Origin: Hyphomicrobiales bacterium | GTDB lineage: Bacteria > Pseudomonadota > Alphaproteobacteria > Rhizobiales > Xanthobacteraceae | DNA length: 64,000 bases | Direction of reading: 5' to 3' | Assembly: GCA_017305715.1 (NCBI GenBank) | Contig: JAFKKG010000016.1 | Span: forward strand, 62,001 to 126,000 | Notes under the pieces: generated by a model | Database searches by the model: none | What the model was told of the DNA's origin: nothing | Seen by the model: only the letters and a program-made list of their open reading frames with translations | Program-made: the position numbers and the translations under genes | Shown: piece after piece, positions 34,030-44,263 of the stretch | Position numbering within the stretch: the first letter of the stretch is position 1 | Layout: the number at the start of each line of letters is the position of its first letter

Positions 34030-34095
34030 GTCATTCCGGAATGGTCCGCCCGGAATCTCGAGATTCCGGGTTCGATGCTTCGCATCGCCCCGACG
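34030..34095. repeat. Intergenic palindromic repeat, family B copy 2 (coxD/coxE junction)
   Basis: Begins GTCATTCCGGAATGG and contains CCCGGAATCTCGAGATTCCG and GATGCTTCGCATCGCCCCG, as in the copy at 28477-28556, but is shortened and lacks the final GGAATGAC. Confidence 0.8.
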
Positions 34096-34110
34096 AAACT
34101 GGACAGTCCA

Positions 34111-35313
34111 ATGGCCATCGATCATCTCAACCCGCCCACCGGCCAAATGGCCGACAACGTCATCGGCTTTGCCCGCGCGTTGCGCGCCGCCGGCATTCCG
34201 GTAGGGCCGGGTGCGGTGATCGATGCCCTGAACGCACTGCAGGTGATCGAGATCGGCAACCGCGCCGATGTCTACGCCACGCTGGAGGCGATCTTCGTCA
34301 AGCGGCATGAGCATGCGCTGATCTTCGCCCAGGCTTTCGACCTGTTCTTCCGCGCCGCCGAAGAATGGAAGTCGATGCTGGATTCGGTGCCGTTGCCGGA
34401 CCACGCCAGGAAAAAGCCGCCGCCGGCCTCGCGCCGGGTGCAGGAAGCGCTGGCGCAGCCCTCGATGCGCGAGGAAGTTCCGCAGGCCCAGGAGCAGGAA
34501 TTGCGGCTCTCCGTCTCCGACAAGGAGATCCTGCAGAAGAAGGATTTTGCGCAGATGAGCGCGGCCGAGATCGCCGAAGTGACGCGCGCGATCGCCGACA
34601 TGCGCTTGCCGCAGGCCGAGTTGCGCACCCGTCGCTATCAGCCGGACGCGCGCGGGCTCAAGCTCGACATGCGCCGCACGCTGCGCGGTTCGCTCCGTAC
34701 CGGCGGCGAGATCATCGATATCCGAAAACTCGGACGGATCGACAAGCCGGCGCCGATCGTGGCGCTGCTCGACATCTCGGGCTCGATGAGCGAATATACC
34801 CGCCTGTTCCTGCATTTCCTCCATGCCATCACCGATGCCCGCAAGCGCGTATCCGTGTTTCTGTTCGGCACAAGGCTGACCAATGTGACGCGCAGTCTGC
34901 GGGCGCGCGATCCCGACGAGGCGCTGGCGAGGTGCTCGTCCTCGGTGGAGGATTGGGCCGGCGGCACCCGGATCGCGACCTCGCTGCACTCATTCAACAA
35001 ATTGTGGGGCCGCCGCGTGCTCGGGCAGGGCGCCATCGTGCTCTTGATCTCCGACGGGCTGGAACGCGAGGCCGACGACAAGCTGGCGTTCGAGATGGAC
35101 CGGTTGCACCGGTCTTGCCGCCGCCTGATCTGGCTCAACCCGCTGCTGCGCTATAGCGGCTTTGAAGCCAAGGCGCAGGGCATCAAAATGATGCTGCCGC
35201 ACGTTGACGAATTCCGTCCGGTGCATAATTTGAGTTCCATGGAAGGGCTGATCGAGGCGCTTTCGGCGCCGCCTCCGGCCCATCATCGCAGCGTGATCCG
35301 ATCAGCAGCTTGA
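34111..35313 (+). CDS. coxE: VWA-domain protein, CoxE-like
   Basis: 400 residues from the ATG at 34111. The C-terminal von Willebrand A domain has the MIDAS motif at Asp221 (DISGSMS), a Thr in AGGTRIATS and Asp in LISDGLE. The N-terminal half is helical and carries the RRYQPDARG / DMRRTLRGSLRTGGE region shared by CoxE proteins. Partner of CoxD in metal-centre maturation (known for the family). Confidence 0.92.
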   Translation: MAIDHLNPPTGQMADNVIGFARALRAAGIPVGPGAVIDALNALQVIEIGNRADVYATLEAIFVKRHEHALIFAQAFDLFFRAAEEWKSMLDSVPLPDHARKKPPPASRRVQEALAQPSMREEVPQAQEQELRLSVSDKEILQKKDFAQMSAAEIAEVTRAIADMRLPQAELRTRRYQPDARGLKLDMRRTLRGSLRTGGEIIDIRKLGRIDKPAPIVALLDISGSMSEYTRLFLHFLHAITDARKRVSVFLFGTRLTNVTRSLRARDPDEALARCSSSVEDWAGGTRIATSLHSFNKLWGRRVLGQGAIVLLISDGLEREADDKLAFEMDRLHRSCRRLIWLNPLLRYSGFEAKAQGIKMMLPHVDEFRPVHNLSSMEGLIEALSAPPPAHHRSVIRSAA

Positions 35314-35327
35314 AAAAGAGGCCCGCT

Positions 35328-35657
35328 ATGCTCAATCGCGACGAAGACATTCTGCAAGCCGCCGAGGCCTGGCAAAAGGCCGGTCACGGGGTCGCCTTGG
35401 CGACTGTGGTCGAAACCTGGGGTTCGGCGCCGCGCCCGGCGGGCTCCAGCCTCGTCATCAATGACGATGGCACGTTCCTGGGCTCGGTCTCCGGCGGCTG
35501 CGTCGAAGGCGCGGTCGTAACCGAGGCACTCGACGTGATCGCCAGCGGCCAGCCCAAAATGCTCGAATTCGGCGTGGCCGATGAGACCGCCTGGAATGTG
35601 GGCTTGAGCTGCGGCGGCACTATCCGCGTCTTCGTCGAGAAGGTGGCCAAGTCGTGA
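35328..35657 (+). CDS. XdhC/CoxI family protein, N-terminal half
   Basis: 109 residues from the ATG at 35328 (AGAGG upstream); a TTG at 35310 overlapping the coxE stop is an alternative. Motifs ATVVETWGSAPRPAGSSLVI, GSVSGGCVEGAVV and GLSCGGTIRVFVE define the XdhC_CoxI domain, which binds sulfurated molybdenum cofactor and delivers it to the apoenzyme. The partner Rossmann half is a separate gene that overlaps its stop by 4 bp. Confidence 0.88.
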   Translation: MLNRDEDILQAAEAWQKAGHGVALATVVETWGSAPRPAGSSLVINDDGTFLGSVSGGCVEGAVVTEALDVIASGQPKMLEFGVADETAWNVGLSCGGTIRVFVEKVAKS

Positions 35658-36354
35658 AACTCCAGACGCTTTCCGAAGTGAACATCGAGCGCGCCGCGCG
35701 GCGGCCGGTGATCGTGATCACCGATACCGCCAATGGCGACCAGCGGCTCGTCAAGGCGAAAGACATCGCGACCGATCCGCTGCGCGCGGAGCTGTCAAAG
35801 CAGTTGCGCATGGGCAAGAGCGGCATGATCGAGGTTTCAGGCAAAAAACTGTTCCTCAATGTCTACGCGCCGACCGCGCGTCTCGTGATTGTCGGCGCGG
35901 TCCATATCAGCCAGGCGCTGGCGCCGCTGGCGCGCTCGCTGGACTATGACGTCACGGTAGTGGATCCGCGCACCGCGTTTGCCAGCCCCGAGCGTTTTCC
36001 GGATGTGCCGCTGATCGCCGAATGGCCTGATGTCGCGCTGCCGCCGCTCAATGTCGATCATTACACCGCGTTCGTTGCGGTCACGCATGATCCCAAGATC
36101 GACGACCCGGCGCTGCTGCATGCGTTCGCGCGCGACTGCTTCTATATCGGTGCGCTCGGCTCGCGAAAGACCCATGCCAAGCGTGCCGAACGCCTGAAGG
36201 CGCAGGGCGCCACCGATGCCGACATCGCGCGCATTCATGCGCCGATCGGGCTGAACATCGGCGCGGTGTCGCCGTCGGAAATCGCGGTCTCGATCATGGC
36301 CGAAATCACCGCCGAACTGCGGCTGCCAAAAGAAAATGCGAAAGAACAAGCGGC

Positions 36355-36358
<4 letters not shown>
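35654..36358 (+). CDS. XdhC family protein, Rossmann (C-terminal) half
   Basis: 234 residues from a GTG in a GTGA overlap with the preceding gene. The Rossmann-like segment ARLVIVGAVHISQALAPLA and the HDPKIDDPALLHAFARDCFY / IGALGSRKTHAKR motifs are those of XdhC_C. Together with the upstream half it reconstitutes a full XdhC/CoxF-like Mo-cofactor insertion protein. The RxxAERLKAQGATDADIARI and HAPIGLNIGA blocks are complete, so it does not look like a decayed gene. Confidence 0.88.
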
Positions 36359-37959
<1,601 letters not shown>

Positions 37960-38059
37960 CCGCGTTAAGGCATCGTTGACAGCTTTTTTCAACCCTCCGT
38001 TCACCAAGTCTCAACTCCCTCGCGGCTAGATTCCGCCCGCTGTCTTGGGGGATGGGGTT

Positions 38060-38467
38060 TTGATCGTTTCGACCGCTGCCGCGCAACGCCGCGCGCTGTT
38101 CATTCTTGCGTTCACTTTGGCGATCGGCGCGTCGCGCTTCGTGACCGAGAGTTTTGTGACCAAGACCTGGGCGGCCGGCGCGCTCGCGGTCGGCAAATGC
38201 GGCGCCTATGGCCAGGCCTATGACTATCCCGCCGAAGCCTCCGCGCGTGCGGCTGCGCTCAAGCAATGCAAGGGCGACTGCACCACGGTCACCATGAAAC
38301 GCGCCTGCGCCGCGTTCGCGGTCGACATGGCAAAACCCTGCGGCGCGCACGGCTACGCCGTCAAGCCGAAGATTTCGAGCTCGCTCAATGCCGCGACGAA
38401 AAAATGCTACGAATTCGGCGGCAAGGAATGCGTGATCCGCGCCTGGGCCTGCGATGCCAAGGGGTGA
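38060..38467 (+). CDS. Secreted DUF4189-like Cys-rich protein
   Basis: 135 residues if started at the TTG at 38060; a TTG at 38045 is an alternative, and no ATG is in frame near the N-terminus. A hydrophobic N-terminal segment (RRALFILAFTLAIGAS) suggests a signal peptide or anchor. The rest has regularly spaced cysteines (KCGAYG, LKQCKGDC, KRACAAFA, KKCYEFGGKEC, RAWACD) with the CGAYG...YP.EASARAAALK..C pattern of DUF4189. Likely periplasmic with disulfides; function unknown. Confidence 0.65.
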   Translation: MIVSTAAAQRRALFILAFTLAIGASRFVTESFVTKTWAAGALAVGKCGAYGQAYDYPAEASARAAALKQCKGDCTTVTMKRACAAFAVDMAKPCGAHGYAVKPKISSSLNAATKKCYEFGGKECVIRAWACDAKG

Positions 38468-38498
38468 TGCGCCGAACCCGATCCTGATACACTGACGC

Positions 38499-38590
38499 CA
38501 TCCTGAGGAGCGCGCCGTTGCGCGCGTCTCGAAGGATGGACGCGGGCTCCCATGGTTCGAGACGGCGCTACGCGCCTCCTCACCATGAGG
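38499..38590. repeat. Intergenic palindromic repeat, family C
   Basis: Contains CATCCTGAGGAGCGCGCC, GCGTCTCGAAGGATGG and CATGGTTCGAGACGGCGC, ending CGCCTCCTCACCATGAGG. These are nested inverted repeats of a well-known Rhizobiales intergenic type, between the DUF4189 and DUF2000 genes. Confidence 0.8.
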
Positions 38591-38627
38591 GATTGAGTTC
38601 TCGGGAATTCCTGGAGTGAAGTTTTCA

Positions 38628-39038
38628 ATGCAATTCGACACCAAAATCGCGGTCGTGATCCGGACCGATCTCGAACCGTGGCAGAAGCTCAATGTGGCGT
38701 CGTTTCTGGCCGGCGGCATTGCCGCTTCGTTTCCCGAATGTATCGGGGAGCCCTATGGCGACGGCTCCGGTACCACATATCTGGCGCTGATCGGCCAGCC
38801 GATCCTGATCTACGGCGCCGATCGCGCCGCCCTGTCGCGCGCGCTCGAACGCGCGCTGGCGCGCAGCGTGACGCCGGCGGTCTATACCGAAGACATGTTC
38901 AAGACCACGCATGACGCCGCCAACCGCGAGGTGGTGAAAGCGGTGATCCGCGCCGAACTCAATCTGGTGGGAATTGCCGTGCGCGCCGAGCGCAAGGTGA
39001 TCGACAAGATCGTCGACGGGCTGAAGTTTCACAGTTGA
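38628..39038 (+). CDS. DUF2000 family protein
   Basis: 136 residues from the ATG at 38628 (GGAG about 11 bp upstream); a GTG at 38616 would add four residues. The pattern FDTKIAVVIRTDLEPWQKLN, FLAGGIAASFPE and PILIYGADRAAL matches DUF2000, a small alpha/beta fold related to peptidyl-tRNA hydrolase 2. It is cytosolic and uncharacterised. Convergent with the leader-peptide gene. Confidence 0.75.
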   Translation: MQFDTKIAVVIRTDLEPWQKLNVASFLAGGIAASFPECIGEPYGDGSGTTYLALIGQPILIYGADRAALSRALERALARSVTPAVYTEDMFKTTHDAANREVVKAVIRAELNLVGIAVRAERKVIDKIVDGLKFHS

Positions 39039-39073
39039 GACGATGCCGCAGCACGCGGTCGCCCGCGAAGCAA

Positions 39074-39108
39074 GCGGTGGCCGGGTCGGTAACGACCGCG
39101 GCCACCGC
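39074..39108. terminator. Hairpin between convergent genes
   Basis: GCGGTGGCC (39074-39082) pairs with GGCCACCGC (39100-39108), with an inner GGTCG/CGACC stem. It lies between the DUF2000 stop and the convergent peptide stop and could serve both; no clear U-tract. Confidence 0.5.
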
Positions 39109-39122
39109 CATTCATCGTCGCT

Positions 39123-39329
39123 TTAGCTGCAATATGCCCGGCCGATCGCCGTGCCGATCGCGCCGAGAACACCACCGATGAAGGGAATGCTGTTCAGGGA
39201 ATCCACGATTCCGCCGATCCGGTTGTGCTGATTCACCGAACAGTTCATGCCGAAGAAGGGCATGCCGCCCGACACGGTGTCCAGATCCTCGATGTGCAGT
39301 TCGCTGGCACCATTGTTCAATTTGGTCAT
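39123..39329 (-). CDS. Double-glycine leader peptide, bacteriocin-like precursor
   Basis: 68 residues from the ATG at 39329 (AGG about 9 bp upstream); an ATG two codons earlier (39335) is possible. The first 22 residues form a classic double-glycine leader: ELHIEDLDTVSGG, with conserved Glu, Leu/Ile and Leu before the Gly-Gly cleavage site. The predicted 46-residue core begins MPFFGMNC and ends AYCS, holding two Cys (predicted core positions 8 and 45) and a Gly-rich hydrophobic segment with GxxxG spacing (IGGVLGAIGTAIG). This is the design of class II bacteriocins and microcins exported by C39-peptidase ABC transporters. No such transporter or immunity gene is seen nearby. A dioxygenase gene lies 167 bp upstream on the same strand. 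Confidence 0.7.
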   Translation of the reverse strand: MTKLNNGASELHIEDLDTVSGGMPFFGMNCSVNQHNRIGGIVDSLNSIPFIGGVLGAIGTAIGRAYCS

Positions 39330-39496
39330 CTTCATTCGCCTATTTGGTTTTCGGTGAGGACAATCCCTCAACTCGCGCGGTGAGGAATAGGTCAATCCGA
39401 ACAAGCCGACTGTGGTCGATGTCACGTCATTGCGGACAAGCGTAACGTGATCATCAATCACATACGACCAAGTGCCGGCGTTGCGCCTGGACCTGC

Positions 39497-40450
39497 TCAG
39501 GTCGTTGTGCCGGCATAGGTTGGCTCGAGCCGCGAGCGAAGGAATTCGGCGCCGGTGATCGGCGCATATTTGGCCGGGCGATCTCGGTTGATGCAGGTCG
39601 GCAGGCACGCGACCATCGCGTCCGGATTGGGGTCAAGAAAGAACGCGACCGAATAGCGATCTGCGCCCAATGGATTGACCACTTTGTGCGGCGTCGAGAC
39701 ATACACGTCGTTCGACCATCGCATCAGGCAATCGCCGATATTGCAGACAAACGCGCCGGGGATGACCGGCGCATCGAGCCAGCGGCCGGACCGATCCTTC
39801 ACCATCAGGCCGCCGACCGCGTCCGTCGCGAGCAACGTGACATTGCCGTAATCGGTATGGACGCCCGCACCAAGCTGTCCGTCGGGAGGAGGGCTCGTGA
39901 CCGGCGGATAGTGGAGCAGGCGGAGTGTGGCAATCGGCTTGTCGAGTTTGCTCTCGAAGAATTCCGGCTCGAGTCCAAGGTCGAGCGCGAAGCCGCGATG
40001 CAGATCGCGCCCCAGCCGCCAGACACGATCGAAATAGTCGAGCATGGTGTCGCGAAACCCCGGCATGTCCGGCCATAGATTGGGGGCTCGAAACGGCGCG
40101 CGTGCGAGCAGTTGGGGATCGTCAGGCGCAAGCTCGAGGCCGATGTTGAAGGCTTCCTTGAAGTCGGCGGGCTTGCCCGGATCGAGCGTCTCGCCACCGA
40201 GCCTGATGTAGCCGCGATTATCGCCGGGACCGCTGAACGACGTCGCCTCGCGAAGTGAGGCCGGGCCGGCAAAGAAGGCCGCCGACATTTCGAACACCCG
40301 CGCGACCAGGGCCGGCGGGATCATGTGGCCCGTCACATAGAAGAAACCGACATCGCGGCAGGCACTCCCCAAGGCATCAGCCACCGCGCGGGTTTGCTCA
40401 GGCGAGCCGTTCACGAGCGGAGCAATATCGATGATGGGAATGGCGGTCAT
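39497..40450 (-). CDS. Isopenicillin-N-synthase-like Fe(II)/2-oxoglutarate dioxygenase
   Basis: 317 residues from the ATG at 40450. The N-terminus IPIIDIAPLVNG and GFFYVTGHMIP are the DIOX_N pattern. The catalytic domain carries the iron triad HTDYG ... STPHKVV and the co-substrate Arg in RYSVAFF. Cytosolic. Relatives include plant-type oxidases, 2OG-dependent hydroxylases and ethylene-forming enzymes; the substrate is unknown. It is the only biosynthetic-type enzyme near the leader-peptide gene. Confidence 0.88.
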   Translation of the reverse strand: MTAIPIIDIAPLVNGSPEQTRAVADALGSACRDVGFFYVTGHMIPPALVARVFEMSAAFFAGPASLREATSFSGPGDNRGYIRLGGETLDPGKPADFKEAFNIGLELAPDDPQLLARAPFRAPNLWPDMPGFRDTMLDYFDRVWRLGRDLHRGFALDLGLEPEFFESKLDKPIATLRLLHYPPVTSPPPDGQLGAGVHTDYGNVTLLATDAVGGLMVKDRSGRWLDAPVIPGAFVCNIGDCLMRWSNDVYVSTPHKVVNPLGADRYSVAFFLDPNPDAMVACLPTCINRDRPAKYAPITGAEFLRSRLEPTYAGTTT

Positions 40451-40744
40451 GGCGGCCCCCGAGGTCAGCTTGCCGTGAAGCAATATTCGTGCCCGGAAAC
40501 CGGAGCGGCTGCGCTCTCGGTTGCAAGATCCGCGACCCGCTCAACCTGGCGGGGCCATCCGCCGCCGTCATCGCGCGAACCAACCGCGATCGCCGGAATT
40601 TGGGACACAACCAACCGCAACTGCTAATGATGCGACGCGACAGGCCGATGCGACGCCGTGTCCTTGTCGCCGGCGTCGGACGAAAAGTTGGCCTCGGAAA
40701 AGCAGCGCGGGAAAAGCCGTGCGATGCGCAAAAGGGAGGCTTCC

Positions 40745-41992
40745 ATGCATAGAACGGCCGCCGGAATCGTCTTCACCATGGGCTTGGGAGTTGCTGCGTT
40801 GACCGGAAATGCAAGTGCACAAAATTCACAGGGCAGTTCAGCGCTCGACGCAAGCCTGCGCGGTGCGATTGAGCGCAAGGACGTACCCGGCGTGGTGGCG
40901 CTGGTCACCAATCGCGAGCGCGTGCTGTACCAGGGGGCCTTCGGCGTCGCCGATGTCGCAACCAACCGACCGCTCACAAAAGACGCGCTGTTTCGCATCG
41001 CCTCGATGACCAAGCCGGTGACATCGGTGGCGTTGATGCAACTGGTCGAGCAGGGCCGGCTCGGTCTCGATGACCCCGCCGAAAAATATCTGCCGGAGCT
41101 CGTGGGGGTGAAGGTCATCGAATCCTTCGACGCTGCGACCGGTGCCTATGTGCTTCGCCCGGCGGCGCGGCCGCCGACCGTCAGGCAGTTTTTGACGCAC
41201 ACGTCCGGACTGGCCTATGCCTTCACCAGCCCGATCTGGCGCGATTTCAAGCCGCGCGCCGGCGAGACCTATCCGTTCGGCGGGCCGCTGCTGTTCGATC
41301 CCGGCGAGCGCTGGCACTACAGCACCTCCACCGACGTGGTCGGCAGGCTGGTTGAAGTGGTGTCCGGCCAGAAGCTGGAGGATTATTTCCGCCAGCACAT
41401 CTTTGCCCCGCTCAAGATGGATGACACGTCCTACAACGTGCCGGAAGCCAAGGGACCGCGTCTGGTCGCGCAGCAACAGCGCGGCGGCGAGCGCATGGAC
41501 GGCGCCGTCGAACTGCAGAAGCCGCAGCTCGGGCTCACCATCGCGGCGCCGATCGGTGGCGGTGGCCTGGCCTCGACCGCGGAGGATTATGGGCGCTTCG
41601 TGCGCATGCTGCTCAACGGCGGCGCGCTGGACGGCGCGCAGGTGCTGAAAGCCGAGACGGTGGCGCTGATGGGCCAGAACCATATCGGCGTGGTCTCGGT
41701 GCCGGCGCTCAAAAGTGCGCTGCCGCGCAGCGCCGACTTCACCTTCATCGATGACGGCAAGGACAAATGGGGGCTCGGCTTCCTGATTACGGCCAATCAG
41801 GTGCCCGGCAAGCGCTCGCCCGGCAGCCTGAGCTGGGGCGGCATCAACAACACCTACTTCTGGGTCGATCCCGTCAGAGGCGTCGCCGGCGTGATCATGA
41901 TGCAGTATCTGCCGTTCGCGGACGCCAAGGCGCTGGCCGTCTACGACGCGTTCGAACGCGGCGCCTATCAGCTCGTGGGCGCCGGGCATTAG
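40745..41992 (+). CDS. Secreted serine hydrolase, beta-lactamase/esterase (class C-like) family
   Basis: 415 residues from the ATG at 40745 (RBS GGGAGG). The Sec signal ends at ASAQ (about residue 26). SxxK is Ser87-Met-Thr-Lys90, the second motif Tyr192 (HYSTS) corresponds to YxN-type, and a late GG (SWGGINNTYF) stands for the third motif. This is the EstB/DD-peptidase-like branch, so esterase or peptidase activity in the periplasm is likelier than antibiotic resistance. Single gene. Confidence 0.85.
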   Translation: MHRTAAGIVFTMGLGVAALTGNASAQNSQGSSALDASLRGAIERKDVPGVVALVTNRERVLYQGAFGVADVATNRPLTKDALFRIASMTKPVTSVALMQLVEQGRLGLDDPAEKYLPELVGVKVIESFDAATGAYVLRPAARPPTVRQFLTHTSGLAYAFTSPIWRDFKPRAGETYPFGGPLLFDPGERWHYSTSTDVVGRLVEVVSGQKLEDYFRQHIFAPLKMDDTSYNVPEAKGPRLVAQQQRGGERMDGAVELQKPQLGLTIAAPIGGGGLASTAEDYGRFVRMLLNGGALDGAQVLKAETVALMGQNHIGVVSVPALKSALPRSADFTFIDDGKDKWGLGFLITANQVPGKRSPGSLSWGGINNTYFWVDPVRGVAGVIMMQYLPFADAKALAVYDAFERGAYQLVGAGH

Positions 41993-42059
41993 AGGGTGGT
42001 GTCAGGCCGGGAGGCCGGAGGACTGGACGCAAACACCTCGTCCCCGAGAGCCGGTATCG

Positions 42060-42398
42060 TCAGGCCACGGCCTCGATCGCCTTGCCGTTGACGCGGGTCT
42101 CTTCTTTCAGATTGTCGACCGTTACGTGGGTGTCGTACCAGGTGAGGCGCGGGCGGACGCCGAAGCGCTGCGTCAACTCCGCGATGCGCTCCTCGGTGTA
42201 CCAGGCCTCGGCCGATGCACGGCTATCCCAGAGATAAACGCCGCCGGTGCCGGTTTCGCCATTCAGGTAATCCTTGCGGATCAGGCCTTTCCTGGCGAGG
42301 CCGCGATAGATCGGCGCGCTCGACGTGCCGCCCTTGATCGCCTGTTCCTCTGATCGTTTCGGCAGATCGAACTGAACGACGACGATGCAATTGGCCAT
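42060..42398 (-). CDS. Small YdhR/ABM-like putative monooxygenase
   Basis: 112 residues, RBS GAGGAA before the ATG. MANCIVVVQFDLPKRSEEQA, then the central GLIRKDYLNGETGTGGVYLW and DSRASAEAWYTEERIAEL match YdhR-type dimeric alpha+beta barrel proteins. Cytosolic; substrate unknown. Confidence 0.7.
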   Translation of the reverse strand: MANCIVVVQFDLPKRSEEQAIKGGTSSAPIYRGLARKGLIRKDYLNGETGTGGVYLWDSRASAEAWYTEERIAELTQRFGVRPRLTWYDTHVTVDNLKEETRVNGKAIEAVA

Positions 42399-42766
42399 GG
42401 GAATTCCTCGGGGTTGAGGGGAGGGATTTGGTTATGAGACGTGGTTCATCTACCTTCAGGTTACACTAGGACCATGCACCTGAAAAACGGGCCGCGTGAT
42501 GCAACGCAGACGATGTCCGCTTTGCTCCTTTAGAGACCAAGTTTGTGCGGCGGCGCAATATGTCGCGATGGGCCAACGCCGAACATAGGCCTTCACATGC
42601 GCAAGCGCTCAGACTGGGCTACCTATCGGAAGCATGTCTGCGATTAGGCAAGGCCAAAGGCGAAAACAATTAGAACCTGTTGCAACTCGGCCACTGTCCA
42701 AGGATGCCGTAGTCTGTAAGGTGTGGCGAATTGGCGCAGATGCATTTTCTAGCACTTGGGGTTGCC
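42399..42766. other. Gene-free region upstream of the double-barrel porin
   Basis: About 370 bp, visibly richer in A+T than its surroundings. No open frame, repeat or promoter box is convincing. Together with the less GC-biased porin gene it may mark a more recently acquired segment, but no mobile-element end is visible. Confidence 0.45.
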
Positions 42767-44263
42767 GTGAAAACGATTACTTTGGCCGTGTTGCTGCTCT
42801 CTTTTGGAGCCGTCAACGTTAGGGCGGCAGACTTGCCGGTCAAGGCAAAGGCACCGATAGCCTCCGTCGAGAGCTGGACAGGCTTTTACGCCGGCGTGAA
42901 TGTGGGTTACGGGCTGGGCCGTGATCCGAGCACATTCTCCCTTCAGCGCAACGACGTTCCCACCACCTTTTATGATAGGGAGAACTTCATTCAGTCCCCG
43001 GCCGGAGTGATCGGCGGCGCGCAACTTGGCTACAACGTCCAACTGAATCCCGCCATCGTGGTGGGTTTGGAGGCGGATTTCCAGGGCAGCGGGCAGCGGG
43101 ACAGCTACACCTGCACGCTGTGGTGCGGGATTGCAGGATTCCCGGGCACCGGAGCCCAAATCGATCAGAAGCTCGAGTGGTTTGGCACCGTGCGTGGACG
43201 CGCTGGTTATACTAACGGATCGAGCCTCTTCTACCTCACCGGTGGCTTCGCATACGGCCACGTCAATACGAATGTGAACGCGCTTGCAGCCTTCTTTCGA
43301 GGCATTCCCGCAACTACGTTCTCAAGCGCTCAAACGCTCGCGGGTTGGACGATCGGTGCTGGCGCGGAAACACGGTTGTTCGGAAACTGGACGGGCAAAA
43401 TCGAATACCTGTACATGGATCTGGGCCATGCCGACGCCTTTACGGCGTATCCAGCTACAGTGCCCTGTTGCACCACCGGCGTAGCCTCGGAAATCCGGAA
43501 TCACGTGATTCGCGTCGGAGCGAACTATCATTTGGGAGGCCCGGTGGCAGCGGCAGTTCCAACGACGACAGTCGCGAACTGGACGGGTTTCTACATTGGT
43601 GCCAACGTTGGGTATGGTGTCGTGCGTGATGAGAGCCGATACCAGAGCATCAACAACTTCGGTTTCACGACATTCAATGAGACGTTCCGTTTGTCACCTG
43701 CTGGCGTGCTCGGCGGCGGTCAACTTGGCTACAATTGGCAAGTCGCACCGACTTGGGCCGTTGGCGTTGAAGTTGACTTTCAAGGGGTCGATCAGCACCA
43801 AAGCGGCGATTGCATAGCGATGTGCAACAACACTTTCTTTGCGCCGCCCAATTTTGCGAGCATCGGCCAGCGGATTTCGTGGTTGAACACCTATCGGGGC
43901 CGGGTGGGATGGACGAACGGCCCCTCCATGGTCTACGGCACCGCCGGCTTCGCCCAAGCAAGGGTCGCTACCTCAGTCACAGAGGAATTCAACGGCCTGC
44001 TTGGTGGCACGCAGCAAACGCACAATTTTTCCCACGTGATTGGAGGGTGGACCCTCGGTGGGGGCATAGAGACGATGATTGCGTCGAACTGGTCCGTGAA
44101 AGCCGAGTATCTTTTCGTTGACCTCAAGGGAATTTCCGACACCTACATCTATGCAACCCCCTTCGGGGGCAGCACGAACACGATCAGTTCAGATGTCCGC
44201 GAACACATTTTCAGAGCAGGTCTCAACTACCATCTGGGCGGCCCTGTCGTCGCAAAGTACTAG
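42767..44263 (+). CDS. Outer-membrane protein with two tandem beta-barrel domains (Omp25/Opa-like)
   Basis: 498 residues from a GTG at 42767, which gives an ideal signal peptide (KTITLAVLLLSFGAVNVRAA) before ADLPVKAKAP, the usual start of Rhizobiales porin-like proteins. An ATG at 42740 is the alternative. Two halves repeat the same plan: WTGFYAGVNVGYG ... NYHLGGPV (about 35-255) and WTGFYIGANVGYG ... NYHLGGPV (about 265-498), each one Omp25-type 8-strand barrel. Each half has a Cys pair near its middle. Codon third positions are less GC-rich than in neighbouring genes. Single gene, convergent with the following Bug gene. Confidence 0.85.
   Translation: MKTITLAVLLLSFGAVNVRAADLPVKAKAPIASVESWTGFYAGVNVGYGLGRDPSTFSLQRNDVPTTFYDRENFIQSPAGVIGGAQLGYNVQLNPAIVVGLEADFQGSGQRDSYTCTLWCGIAGFPGTGAQIDQKLEWFGTVRGRAGYTNGSSLFYLTGGFAYGHVNTNVNALAAFFRGIPATTFSSAQTLAGWTIGAGAETRLFGNWTGKIEYLYMDLGHADAFTAYPATVPCCTTGVASEIRNHVIRVGANYHLGGPVAAAVPTTTVANWTGFYIGANVGYGVVRDESRYQSINNFGFTTFNETFRLSPAGVLGGGQLGYNWQVAPTWAVGVEVDFQGVDQHQSGDCIAMCNNTFFAPPNFASIGQRISWLNTYRGRVGWTNGPSMVYGTAGFAQARVATSVTEEFNGLLGGTQQTHNFSHVIGGWTLGGGIETMIASNWSVKAEYLFVDLKGISDTYIYATPFGGSTNTISSDVREHIFRAGLNYHLGGPVVAKY

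Noticed and set aside
42399-42766. Remnant of a transposase or integrase upstream of the porin
   Set aside because: The AT-richer composition is suggestive, but no translated fragment or terminal repeat could be recognised.
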